Made by a program: the position numbers and the translations under genes. A stretch of DNA of 64,000 nt from Plasmodiophora brassicae (Eukaryota > Endomyxa > Phytomyxea > Plasmodiophorida > Plasmodiophoridae). Within the stretch, counting starts at the first letter, position 1, and every line of letters starts with the position of its first letter. Below, in pieces: positions 31,284 to 41,503 of the stretch. The notes under the pieces were generated by a model. It worked only from the letters and a program-made list of their open reading frames with translations, was not told the DNA's origin and did no database searches. The stretch lies in contig JASFAU010000014.1 in assembly GCA_039704465.1 (NCBI GenBank), forward strand, positions 558,001-622,000, written 5' to 3'.

Positions 31284-33059
31284 TTAGTACAGACCGGTAC
31301 TGGTGTGCGCAGTACTAGCGGGTTTGCCCTCCTTGGAGGTCGCCGCAGTCTGCTTCGTATTCGTCTTGGCGTCGGTACCCGCCTGGTTCGGAACGTTCGT
31401 CGGGCGGCCCTGCTTCCTCGGTTGGTCGTTCTTCACGGCCGGCCCTTGAGTCTTGCCGCTTGGTGAGGATTCGTCTTTCTTGCCAGTAACCATCACGGTG
31501 CCCTTGTCATGGACCGGGTTCTGGTGCCTCTGGGAGCTCGCCTGAGGCCGCTTCTTGTCGCCTCCATCGGGGTGGAACACCAGCTTCGCGTGCTGGGTCG
31601 TCTGCTTGACGATGACTTCAACGGGCCGCGCGGCACGGTCATCAGGCGACGATGACGTGCCCATCAGGTCGGCGATCGGCGGGTTGACTGCGCTGTGGAG
31701 GTCTGCGATTGAGAACAGCGTGTCCTGAAGGAGTAGGTCACCCGCTGTCGCGCCCGATATCGACGCCGGTGCAATGTTGCGAATCGACACCGACTTGATC
31801 TGCAAATCGGTGACATTGTCGGCACGAATGATCGTCACCTGGCGGAGCCACACGTTCACGACGATGCGGACAGAGCACGCACCCGAACGAACGGACCGAT
31901 CCACGAGCCAGCACCGGGGACGACGAATGCTCCATGCCGTGTGGCGTGTAGTCGTACGTGCACGGGAACGCGTCCAGGTCGTCGTACGAGTCGGGGTACG
32001 CGGCCCAGTTCACGTCGAGCAACTCCTGCCAGAGCCTCCATTGACCTGCACCGAGCAATCCGTCGAATTGGAGCGCCGGCGCGCACTGAGACATCCTACC
32101 TCCATCGCGCCCGCCCGTGAAGTCGACGTACACCCTGATGTGCACGGTCCTGTACAAGCCGTCGCTTTAGAGAGCGGGAACGATACGTTTCGCGTCGGCG
32201 ACGTACTCGTGATCCGGCAGCGTTTGCACGATGAACTTCAGGCCGAGGAACCGATCCTGAAGCAGCCGCGCGTCGATCGGTATCGGGTTGCGACTCGACA
32301 GCGTCTAGGAGCGGTGCGATCGGATGCCTGCTCTGTGCGGACGCGACACGACGCTCTTACGTAGATCGTCTTGCCAGTGGTGCGGTCGCGCCAGAACTGT
32401 TTCTGCACGCCGACGTCGCTGCGCACACACCCACGTTAGACCCCGCCCTCGTACCTGCCGTCGATGTATTGTGTACGTACCCGGTCTTCAGCCAATATCG
32501 CATCAGGTACCCGTAGGAGTTGCACGGCTCCTGAAGCGATGCTGCCATTCGCTGAGGGACGCGTTGCACGGTCTGGGCGACGACGCCCCACGTACGTTTG
32601 TCGTTCGTGCGCGTCACGATGCTGAGGCCGCTGAGTAGCGACTGGACGCTCGCCGGCCCCGTTGCGTTTCCCGATCCGTTGCGGACGTAGAGCGTGATCT
32701 CCACGTTCTCCCAGGGGTGGTCCTCCTTGCTGGCAACGTAGATACGTGGCGATCCTGCGTGCGAACCGTTAGCACCCGGGTACTGTCGGCAGGGCGGGAT
32801 CAGCTGGACCGTTCAAGGTCATCGTCCCGTTGGCGATCGCGGCATGCCCGATGCCATGGAACACAGCGCGGCTGTCGTGTGGGTCGGGCCGGTACCGATG
32901 AAGAACGCGCCTGTCCTGCCACGATGCGGACGATGACCAATCGTCACTAGCGGCAATGGAGTCGTACATCCGCTCGATGCCATCCGGGCCGATCGACCGC
33001 GCGGACGCGGCCGTCGCTAACCCGATCGCGAGCACCCAGCACCAAACAGTCGCCTGCAT
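31284..33059 (-). CDS. Secreted protein of unknown function
   Basis: The ATG at 33059 gives a clear signal peptide (MQATVWCWVLAIGLATAASA). At least four exons follow. The first intron (58 nt, ending at about 32706) joins ADPALPT to EDHPWENVEITLYVRNGSG. Later exons include QRVPQRMAASLQEPCNSYG, DARLLQDRFLGLKFIVQ, CAPALQFDGLLGAGQWRLW and QVTIIRADNVTDLQIKSVS. The C-terminal 100 aa are disordered and Lys-rich (KKRPQASSQRHQNP; KTNTKQTAATSKEGKP). Middle exon borders are only partly resolved. No domain is recognised. With no membrane helix it is probably exported. It is divergent from the Tls1 gene. Confidence 0.62.
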
Positions 33060-33488
33060 GTTGCCCGAACGCCAGCTGTGTCACTATGAGAGCGCGCGTG
33101 CCACCGAATTCCACCGGTGGGCGCCGTGTGCGCGAACACCCTATCGATGGGTGGCACCATCGGTCCTGGTTGCACTCGCATGTCAACAGCAAGCGCCTGC
33201 GCTCAGCTCTGATAGCCGAAGACGGAACCCTGCCACAGGCAACCGAGTGAGGGGAGGCAATCTGCTGACGATAGGTACCAGCGTCCCGAACGGGAAGATC
33301 GAGGCGGCGTCCGGTCCCGACAGGCCGGTTCATCCAAGGCTGGCTGTGCAACGGACCGTAAGATGCAACCCCCCGCGTCAGCGACGAACGCGCGACGAGA
33401 CGTCACGGGGGGCGGGGCGGGCGGCGGCGCCCATGGCGGTGAGCCGCGGATCAAAGGCCGCCAGGGCGGCGCGGTACATGACGATTGC
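33060..33488. promoter_or_regulatory. Divergent intergenic region, secreted gene / Tls1
   Basis: A 429-bp gap between opposite start codons. Open frames cross it on both strands, but none has the composition of an exon. No motif is named. Confidence 0.3.
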
Positions 33489-34342
33489 ATGGCGGAGGAC
33501 GGGATCCGATTCCGCAGGCGCCAGCGGCGGCAGGCGCGCAGGCCACCGGACGCTGCGGCTGTCGCCGTCGACGACGACGACGGAGGCGACGATGTGGCGC
33601 GCGCCCTCGAGGTCAAGCTGCTGCAGCGGATCAAGCGCGACGTGGCGCACCAGACATCGCGAGCAGGCCTCAGCACGACACAACCGAAACAGGGCGGCGC
33701 TGCGCCCGTTGCCAGCGTACGTCGGGCAAATGCTGTAGACGTGCGCTTCGTTGACACGACACGCTCGTGTAGGCGGGGTTCATGAACTTCGGGCAGTCGT
33801 TCCAGACGACGCGGGGCGAGGTCGCCGTTGTCGACGAGCACCTCGAGAAGTACATTCAACGCCGCCTGCAAGATATCCAGGGTGACGGCAGCGAAGTCGG
33901 CGATCGCGATCCGTCAACGAAGAAACGAGTATGTACGATTGACGCTCCGGGCTGTCCGTTGCATAAACCATTGCTGTGCAGGTACGCCCGGGGCCGGACA
34001 TCGAGTTCAGCGGCATCCAGGAGTACAGTCTGCCGCTGGACGAGCGGCTGCGAAAGCGTGAAGCCATCGAGAAGGCGAAGCGGGAATTCGTCGAGGACCG
34101 GTGCGCCGATGCAGATCGGGTCGACGTCCGCACCATCCCGTCCAACGTGGGGTCGAACTTCAATCTGTACATCGCCGCGCCCGGTAGGTTGGCTATAGCG
34201 GGCCCGATGCCTGTTGCGAATCCTGACTGCGAGCCCGTTGACAGATGATGGCACAACGGGCGTAGCTGCTGAGTCGGGCGGTCCCACCGACCAGGTCGTG
34301 TACGACCAGTTTCGCAAGAAGCATGCCAGAACCCGACGATAA
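33489..34342 (+). CDS. TLS1: Tls1 / C9orf78 (HCA59) family splicing-associated protein
   Basis: Exons 33489-33716, 33773-33928, 33982-34183 and 34245-34342 give 227 aa. It starts MAEDGIRFRRRQRRQAR, like the basic FRRRR start of the family. Then come VKLLQRIKRDVAHQTSRAG and FGQSFQTTRGEVAVVDEHLE-KYIQRRL (compare LGTSFSAET...MMKYIETEL in human C9orf78). The TIPSNVGSNFNLY block is next, and the terminal YDQFRKKHARTRR matches YEKFKKMNRRY. Fission-yeast Tls1 and human C9orf78 bind Brr2 and affect splicing. The order and spacing of all blocks agree, so I am fairly sure despite low identity. Confidence 0.78.
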
Positions 34343-34447
34343 ACGGTTATAGCTACAAAGACCAATCAGGTATGCACATCCTGATCCGGGGCGTGCACAC
34401 ATCCAGCCGTTGGAGTAGCGATCACACTCTGTTCGTATTTCATGGGT

Positions 34448-36110
34448 TCATTTCCCAAATCTGTACAGAAACGACACCAGTAGTACGACAACGAAGAACG
34501 CCGCGCCTAGGCCCAACGCAGGCCACTTGCTCGTTCGTCTGGCGTTTGCAAAGCACGGCAAAGCGTTTTCTCGCCAGCAGTCATCCCAGCGAATCGACGT
34601 GAAGCTTGCGACGTTAGACCTCAGTGTACCCAGTCTGGCCGTGTTACTGGGGAAGGTATGGAAAAGATCCTGGTACCGACATCGGAATAAGCGAGATACC
34701 CAGGGTGCGCACATTAGGCGATCAGTCAACCTGCAACTGTGTCTTCAGCTCTTCACTTGAGCCAAAGACCATTCCATTGTGATTGTGCTGCAGCAGCTCG
34801 TCAAGACTGCAACATCCGTTACATTGTGGCCGATGCAACGATTGACGGTATCGTACCATGGGAAGCCAACCGCACAGACAGGCAGGCCACAGCCGAACAT
34901 GTCAACGACCTTCATTGGCAGGTCTAAGCCGGACGAAGACGTGTGCAAACTGACGCCGAGGTCAGCGCAACCGAGCATCTTCGGGTAGTCGTCGGCGGCC
35001 ATCCACAGTTGCAGAAATCGGGTTCTCTTCAACGACAGCTTGGCAATGGCGTCGGCGTAGAACTGCTTGAGCGGGCCTTTCCCAGTGATAACGAACAGCA
35101 GTCGTGCCGCATTGTCACTGGCCTCGCGGTCATACGCGACCGCCGCGTCTAGCAGAATGCCGAAGTCCTCGTCGGCAGTGTAGCTGGTTGAGCTGATAAT
35201 GATCGCGGGGCGATCCTTCCGGTACTGAATGTCTCCGTCGACGACCTCGGTTATCAGGGTTTCCTCTCGTTTCAAGTCGCCGGGCCGCCAATCGTCCAGA
35301 CCAACCAAAGCCCCTGCCTCTTGAAGTTCTCTGAAGAACTAACCGCAAACAGTTAGACAGGATGGGGACGTGCGCGAGGAACGACAGACATTGTGTATCT
35401 CGGGAAGGGAAAGTCGACGAAACCTTCGTGGCGGGCGATCATGCAGGACTCTTGCGTCAATGCTCCACACGTTTCGCAACTCTTGCTGCATGGCGCGCGT
35501 GACACAGAAGTTGTCGTTCGACATCCGGCCTAGCAAACGCTCGTACCAGTACGAAATCGTCACCAGCGGGTGAGACCGCCCAAGTCGCATTGCTAGGCGT
35601 CACGCGTCATCTCAAATCATGTGGACCCATCGGCGATCGACTAACCCAGGATGCTGTACCCGAAATTGTGCCAGTCGACAATCAGGCTCGCTGACTGAAG
35701 CAACGCAACAACCTTGGCGATGATGAGCGACGGAATTGCAGGAGGATTCTGCATGACACCATTTTAGCTCAGCAGAGCAGCGCCCAGAACGCGGTGACCT
35801 GCACGAGGATATAGCGCGGTCGGGGGACTCGCACTAGCAACGTCAACAGCAGGACAGTACATTGAAACGCAATGCGGAACGGCAGGGCAGCGAGGAACAG
35901 CAGACGGGATCGCGGTCGCCAGCCCCACTGCGGCAGGACGTACAGCGTCACGTTCGGGCAGGCAGTCAAATCCGTCGACGGCTCCGACCCCGCATACCCG
36001 ACCAGGGCGACGTTCAGACCGGCCTGGCGCGCCAGCGACATCGCGTGGTACTGCATGCGCGGGCTCCGCCCGATATCGCCCAGTACGAGCACGGTCACGT
36101 ACTCCATCAT
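34448..36110 (-). CDS. ALG1: ALG1 beta-1,4-mannosyltransferase (chitobiosyldiphosphodolichol)
   Basis: ALG1 adds the first mannose to GlcNAc2-PP-dolichol at the ER. The start is ATG 36110 or 36107 (MMEYVTVLVLGDIGRSPRMQ). Exons give YHAMSLARQAGLNVALVGY, HPLVTISYWYERLLGRMS, NFCVTRAMQQEL, STSYTADEDFGILLDA, LLFVITGKGPLKQFYADAI, DLGVSLHTSSSGLDLPMK and VVDMFGCGLPVCAVGF. The run ends NHNGMVFGSSEELKTQLQ and DLFHTFPS...IRWDDCWRENALPCF. After the normal end there is an extra hydrophobic helix (LGLGAAFFVVVLLVSFLYRF) and a stop. The usual N-terminal anchor of ALG1 is not obvious here. Several introns of about 50 nt are needed. The Tls1 gene converges on it from the left, leaving 105 bp. Confidence 0.9.
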
Positions 36111-36481
36111 GGCATCGACTCCCTCCCCCCAAATGTGTCGCTCAGCTCCGACTCGGCGGCGACCGCAAAACACGGAGAACGCCGCGTGGCGTCTCAGGTG
36201 TGCCGTGTGCCCGTGTGCCCCTCCTTCAATTTTTGCACCAGTTGACTGATGGCGATGTGGGTCAATCCGGTTCATCCAGGTCAACGCACGCCCCGGGTGC
36301 CGACGACACTTGACTCGGATCGGGTTCGTTGACCGCTGACTCGTGAGTCAACTGGGGCAATCCGTTCCCCTGGCTCAGCCGCCACATTAATCGTCGTGCC
36401 TCATACCCGTAAGTAGCGGCAAGGCGCCACAGGAGTAATTTAACGAGAGCCGCGACGCCAGTTCCAAAATAGCCAGACGAC
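36111..36481. promoter_or_regulatory. Divergent intergenic region, ALG1 / CAP protein
   Basis: A 371-bp gap between opposite start codons, presumed to hold both promoters. The ALG1 frame stays open into it up to about 36284, so a longer ALG1 N-terminus (from an ATG at about 36275) is possible. Confidence 0.35.
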
Positions 36482-38614
36482 ATGTCGTCAATGGGACCCC
36501 TCGTGACCATGGCCTTCGCCATTGCAGCTACATGTGTGTTCGCGGCTGAGATCTGTGTCGACGACCAGCAAGACCTGCTCGGCTCGCTCAACTTCCTTCG
36601 AGCTCACGTCAACCCAACCCCATGCATGCCACTGGCGGCGATCAAGTGGAGTCACGTCCTAGCCCTTCAGGCGGAAACCATCGCCGCCGCTGGCGTCCAA
36701 CCTCGCCCGACGAACGCATCCGTTACCATCGGCAATGGGCTTGCCCTCACTGTTGAACAAGCCTTCAAGCAATGGCTGAACCAGGGCAGACAGTACGACT
36801 TCGATGTGAACGTGTGCCAGGCTGGGTACACCTGCGACGACTACAAGCAGATGGTCGATCAGACCTCGACCCAGATCGGGTGCGCTTGGAGCACATGCCC
36901 GAGGACCGGACAGATCGTCGTCGTATGCGTCTACGATGGCAACCCGCCTACTGCCGGCCGCCCATACACCGCATGCACGCCCGGTCAACTCAAGGTCGCC
37001 AGCAAACCCCAGGTATCGCATACCTTCGTCGTGACGCCCAAACCACGCCCTATGCAACCGGTCATCGCCAGCCAGCTGTCCATGAGCAACAACGCTCAAG
37101 GATACCTTCGCATGGGTGTGACCCCGATGGGTCCTGCGGATCCCTCCAGGACGAACGGGTCCTTTGCATTACCTGTATTCGCTACGACCGCCCCTGCCGT
37201 GTCGCCTTCCCCAATCACGAACACGTCCGGATCAGCAGCAATGCCCCAGATGGCGTCCGTATCACCTGCTGCATCTGTTTCCCCAGCGCCCAGTACTGCC
37301 ACGACTCCGACGGGGGCGTTGGCGGATGCACTGCTGCGGGTCCCTGCGAACCCGTCCGGATCCGCAGCTCCGGCGAACGCGTCGGTGGCTCCCATGACGC
37401 CGGCTCCGACATCTGGCGCGACTGTGGCTGCCGCGACAGCATCCCCGGGGAATGCAAGTGTGGCGCCTGAGGCGACGGCAGCGCCGGTCGAGACGACCGT
37501 GTCCGCTGCTATCACGATCTCGCTGAGTCAAGTGCCTGTGACGCCGGCTCCAGGTAATGCGACAATGGCGCATAGTACCGCCCGGCCACCAAGTAACACG
37601 TCGATGGCCCATATCGCTCCCATGCCGACCAATGGGTCTGGCGCTGCTGCTGCGACCCGAGCGCCGACATACTCTCCGATACCAGTGCCGACATCAGCTC
37701 CCACTCCAGCCCCAACACCATCTCCAACTCCTGCACCAACACCAGCTCCAACGCCAGCACCAACTCCAGCTCCGACACCAGCACCGACACCAGCGCCGAC
37801 GCCAGCGCCTACACCAGTTCCGACACCCGCGCCGACACCAGCCCCAACTCCAGAACCAACGCCGGCTCCAACTCCTGAGCCGACTCCCGCTCCAACACCG
37901 GCACCGACTCCGGCTCCAACACCAGCACCGACTCCGGCTCCAACACCAGCACCGACTCCGGCTCCTACACCAGCACCGACTCCGGCTCCTACACCAGAAC
38001 CGACTCCGGCTCCTACACCAGAACCCACGTCAGCACCAACACCTGCGCCATCACCAGCACCTACTCCAGCACCTACTCCAGCACCTACCCCAGCTCCTAC
38101 TCCAGCTCCAACTCCAGCCCCGACACCTGCTGCCACCACACCTAAGCCAACGCCATCACCTACACCTGCACCGACTCCGTCTCCAACTCAAAACCCGACG
38201 CCTGCTCCCACGCCAGCCCCGACGACAACAGGAGCGTCAATGTCACCGAGCACGCCCGCGCCGACGACAACAGCAACTGTGTCGCCGATCACGCCGGCAC
38301 CAACACCGATCACAATCACTGCCCGTCCAAACACGACACTGCCTACACCGCCGCTGACAACGAATGTGTCGACTGTCGCTGCGACGGCGTTCGCTCCATC
38401 GAACACAAGCGATTGTGATTACGACCAACCAGCTGCCGAGTACCCTGGCGATGCAAACAGCGGCGCTGAGTGCAACGACACCGCCCCCATTAACCCAGCC
38501 AGCTACCGCCTGAACGGACAGATGGCGTCGCGCCCGATGCTGACACCTGTTGGGTCGAGCCCAGGCTTCCGGATGCCACTCAGGCGTGGAGGCGTCCGGG
38601 TTGCAATCAACTAA
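36482..38614 (+). CDS. Secreted CAP-superfamily (PR-1/SCP-like) protein with Thr-Pro repeat tail
   Basis: A single exon of 710 aa. The signal peptide is [22 protein letters not shown]. The CAP-like domain spans about residues 25-165: [61 protein letters not shown] and [12 protein letters not shown]. These are in the order of CAP motifs. However, the usual HYTQxVW is replaced by DYKQMVD, so the motif His is lost. A Ser/Thr/Ala/Pro-rich stretch and some 100 or more residues of TPAP-type tetrapeptides follow (37690-38220), probably heavily O-glycosylated. The C-terminus has two Cys and a short unique tail. Likely a secreted or wall-associated protein. Confidence 0.75.
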   Translation: MSSMGPLVTMAFAIAATCVFAAEICVDDQQDLLGSLNFLRAHVNPTPCMPLAAIKWSHVLALQAETIAAAGVQPRPTNASVTIGNGLALTVEQAFKQWLNQGRQYDFDVNVCQAGYTCDDYKQMVDQTSTQIGCAWSTCPRTGQIVVVCVYDGNPPTAGRPYTACTPGQLKVASKPQVSHTFVVTPKPRPMQPVIASQLSMSNNAQGYLRMGVTPMGPADPSRTNGSFALPVFATTAPAVSPSPITNTSGSAAMPQMASVSPAASVSPAPSTATTPTGALADALLRVPANPSGSAAPANASVAPMTPAPTSGATVAAATASPGNASVAPEATAAPVETTVSAAITISLSQVPVTPAPGNATMAHSTARPPSNTSMAHIAPMPTNGSGAAAATRAPTYSPIPVPTSAPTPAPTPSPTPAPTPAPTPAPTPAPTPAPTPAPTPAPTPVPTPAPTPAPTPEPTPAPTPEPTPAPTPAPTPAPTPAPTPAPTPAPTPAPTPAPTPAPTPEPTPAPTPEPTSAPTPAPSPAPTPAPTPAPTPAPTPAPTPAPTPAATTPKPTPSPTPAPTPSPTQNPTPAPTPAPTTTGASMSPSTPAPTTTATVSPITPAPTPITITARPNTTLPTPPLTTNVSTVAATAFAPSNTSDCDYDQPAAEYPGDANSGAECNDTAPINPASYRLNGQMASRPMLTPVGSSPGFRMPLRRGGVRVAIN
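37690..38220. repeat. 12-bp coding minisatellite (Thr-Pro-Ala-Pro)
   Basis: About 530 bp of ACTCCAGCTCCA/ACACCAGCACCG-type 12-mers encode TPAP with TPEP, TPVP and TPSP variants. Higher-order duplications include two blocks of [16 protein letters not shown] type. The lack of stops on the complement creates a 200-residue Gly-Val-Gly-Ala open frame that is an artefact. Confidence 0.92.
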
Positions 38615-38852
38615 ATTTAACTCTGTACTACCGCTGACGTACCTTCGGTCGTCGAACGAACATCCGGTTTCCTGCGGATTGCGCAAAACCAGAATTAGCA
38701 CACCGGCGAGCGTCGACAGCTTGTGGCGAACCGAACTGCGCCGACCGAACGAGGTCGGCCAGATCTGCGAATCCACCTTCGCAGCAGTCATTGCCAGTGT
38801 GTGTGTGTGTGTCTCTGGGTGTGCTTGTGGCTGTGTCAGAGGCGTTCCAGTC

Positions 38853-41224
38853 ATGCGCGTCGTCGCTCCGTTGCTGGTGGTGCTGGGTCATCTGCTGGCG
38901 GCTTCAGTGCATGCCGTTCCCTCGGCAGCGTGCTCCGAGGTCATGATATGGACGGAACACGAAATCGACGTGTACTTGAACGCACTCCCCGACGACGCGC
39001 TGAGAGACTGCGTCCAGGTCGCTTTGTTCAGTGCTGTCGATGGAGGCAGGCAAGACGCCGTCCGGTTCATCTTGAATCACCCTCGCTGCCAGGTCGACGG
39101 CCTCACTGTTACTCGAGTCGCCTGGTACGCATACGCCCGATGGCGCCACAACAGAATATCCAATGCCTGGAGGACCCTGGGGGACGACCTCATGCCGCTC
39201 CTCCAATCGGCGTACCAACTTACCGAACCCGACATTCTTCGTCGATTTGATGTGAATTACGAAGTGTTTCCCCCACGAGACTCCAGCCGATCCTCAATTC
39301 TCCAACGAACCCCGTTCCTGGCAAACCCCCCACTTGTCCAGGAATACAACCCCTACTACGACCACGCCCACCAACGGAGTGTCCAGACTCCCCATCTCGA
39401 CTTCATTCGCGGCGCGTACCAACACCAACAAGTACACCAGCACGAGCAGCCGCAACAGTTTGTGCCGGGCACCCCTGCTACCCCCCGACATGCAGGGCAG
39501 TGCTCTACCAGACCGCCTCGAGGTAGAACAATGCCGTTCTCTCGCGCCGGCTACGATTACCAAGCCCTCGAGGCCGGGTTAATTTGGCTTGAACCTCACC
39601 CGGCGTTCCTGCAGGCGGCGCTCCCGCGGCAGACGACGCATGTCCCGTTCGGAACCATTCAAGAGGTCCCCGAGGCGCTTTCTTCCCTCTCATCGATACG
39701 CACTCCAGTGCAGTTGTCCCCTGTCGAATCGGCTTCTCGGCACCGTCAGCGCGATGGCCTGGAATCGTTGCGTTCGCAAATTCGTCCCGCACAGCCTCGT
39801 TCCCAGAGGGCAACCGCTCAGGCACCTGCTGCACCCGGTGGGAACAGCAACCCGAACCCGAACGCTCAACGTCCTCCAAGGGCACCTCTACGGCTGTACC
39901 ATGCACCCTATCCCCAGCTGCGATCGAACGCTGTCGCACGTGTTCCGGAAAGCCATCCACGAGATGCGGTCCCCCAGGAGCAGTTATCGGGTTCGGTCCC
40001 CATTCCCGACTGGAAGTACCTGCTGAAGGACGGGTCGCAGCATGAGCAAGGCCAGGAGTTCCTGAACCGGGTCGCCGGCATGATCGAACAGGGCGACGAA
40101 CGCCTTCGCGGGCGATTATTCGTCAAGAGCGAATCGTCGTCTGCTATCGACGAGGGTGGCCTATCAGCGTCGCTTATTCAGTTCGCTTCGGCCGAGTTGG
40201 TGGTGCGCCTCGGTAGGGACGGTCAGATCCTCTACAGCCAATCCATGGACAGGGCGTTCGTCCCGAGATCACCGACGATTGAGACCGACGATGAACGAAA
40301 GCACCTGGTGCTACTGGGCGCCCTGATCGGCATCATCGACAACCATAGGCGAATGGGGCCGAATCGAGTCTTGTGGTTGCCTATTCCGCTACCTGTTGTT
40401 GCATTCCGCGCTTTGCTTGCAGACGGTGCTCTGGCCACGATCACAGACGACGATGCCAGTGGCACGGCCCTGGCCGCCGTCTACAAGCAGTACTGTGGAG
40501 ATCGAAGCCCTTCTCAATGCAATCGCGACACGCAAGTCGATATTGTCGACTTATTCCCGCCCGTGCCCGGATACGACGGAGACACTGCTGCAAATGAATA
40601 CCTTCGTGGATTGGTAGGCGGCGCCGACGACCGCATTTCAACGTAGAGCTGACCTATATTATGCAGACCAGCATGCTTCTGAGCTCTCCTGCGTTCGCTG
40701 CTGTTCGTCGCGGGTACATTGGGACGGCGCGTGCACCTCAAAGAACCATTGCGGAACACCGAGCGATGCACCAGACTGTTGTCGCCGATACAATTGTGAC
40801 GGCTGCGAAGCTGAAGCCGAACGTCTACGTCTTCGTTTGTGAAGCGTGCTGTGTTCCGCACGCGAACCGTGCCGCTGACAACGTCTTTCACGTCCTTGCG
40901 AGGATGTCTGACGACGAGTGCGCCGACTTTGCTGAAGCTACGACCGGTGCCAGGTGCCTTCCGTTGACCCGAGGCAGCCACTCCATGATCAAGGTCGGTT
41001 GGATATCTTCGCGATATGGCTGGTCCAGTCTCTGACTCCAGCGCCGTGTGCTATAGGTTGACCTGCATCACTGTGATGCGATAGCATTCCATACGTGCTT
41101 CCGAACCGTGGAGGTGCCCTTCGCTATCGCTCGAAACAGGGACCTCCTGCTCATGCTCCTCCGAGATGCGATCCAATCGGTTGCTGGCCGGGGTATTACA
41201 TCCAGCACCTACAACGCAGCCTGA
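38853..41224 (+). CDS. Secreted HECT-type E3 ubiquitin ligase, paralogue 1
   Basis: Exons 38853-40613, 40667-40993 and 41057-41224 (introns 53 and 63 nt) give 751 aa. The signal peptide is MRVVAPLLVVLGHLLAASVHA. The N-domain runs from CSEVMIWTEHEIDVYLNALP through GGRQDAVRFILNHPRC to DILRRFDVNY. A long Pro/Gln/Arg-rich linker follows. The C-terminal about 390 aa read as HECT: RGRLFVKSESSSAIDEGGLS in the N-lobe, then LVLLGALIGIIDNHRRMG, VVAFRALL, the C-lobe VLARMSDDE-ADFAEATTGARCLP, and AFHTCFRTVEVP with the catalytic Cys at 41096-41098. HECT enzymes pass ubiquitin through this Cys to a substrate. An upstream in-frame open stretch lacks an ATG, so 38853 is the start. Confidence 0.8.
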
Positions 41225-41503
41225 AACCAACCCGCACCGAATGTACAAACCTTCACCACCATGAGCGGCAACGATGTTCGCCGCCAACGTGCAACACCGT
41301 AGTACGGTAGTCGTAGATTTGCGGCCTGGTCCCGTACAATGCGCGCTGGCAGGAGTTGGATGGCGTGCGACTGCTGCAAACAACAGCAATTGCGCAAAAC
41401 CAAACCGCCGCAGCCCGCGTTCGGCAGGTGCACCAATTGCGGATCGCGGCGGACCTCCCAGAGGCCATCTGCGTGCGCGTGCTGCCACCCGTTGGAGAGC
41501 GTC

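Noticed and set aside
33203..33871. 222-residue minus-strand frame across the Tls1 start
   Set aside because: It is antisense to the Tls1 exons, whose splice-joined product matches the family end to end.
37528..38139. 203-residue Gly-Val-Gly-Ala open frame on the minus strand
   Set aside because: It is the exact complement of the TPAP minisatellite. The absence of stops follows from the repeat, and the plus-strand protein has a signal peptide and domain.
38550..38852. N-terminal extension of HECT copy 1
   Set aside because: The frame is open but has no ATG before 38853, and it would bury the signal peptide.
41339..41503. Upstream ATG of HECT copy 2
   Set aside because: It would add a Cys-rich stretch in front of a clear signal peptide; the other copies support 41504. 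It is kept only as an alternative.
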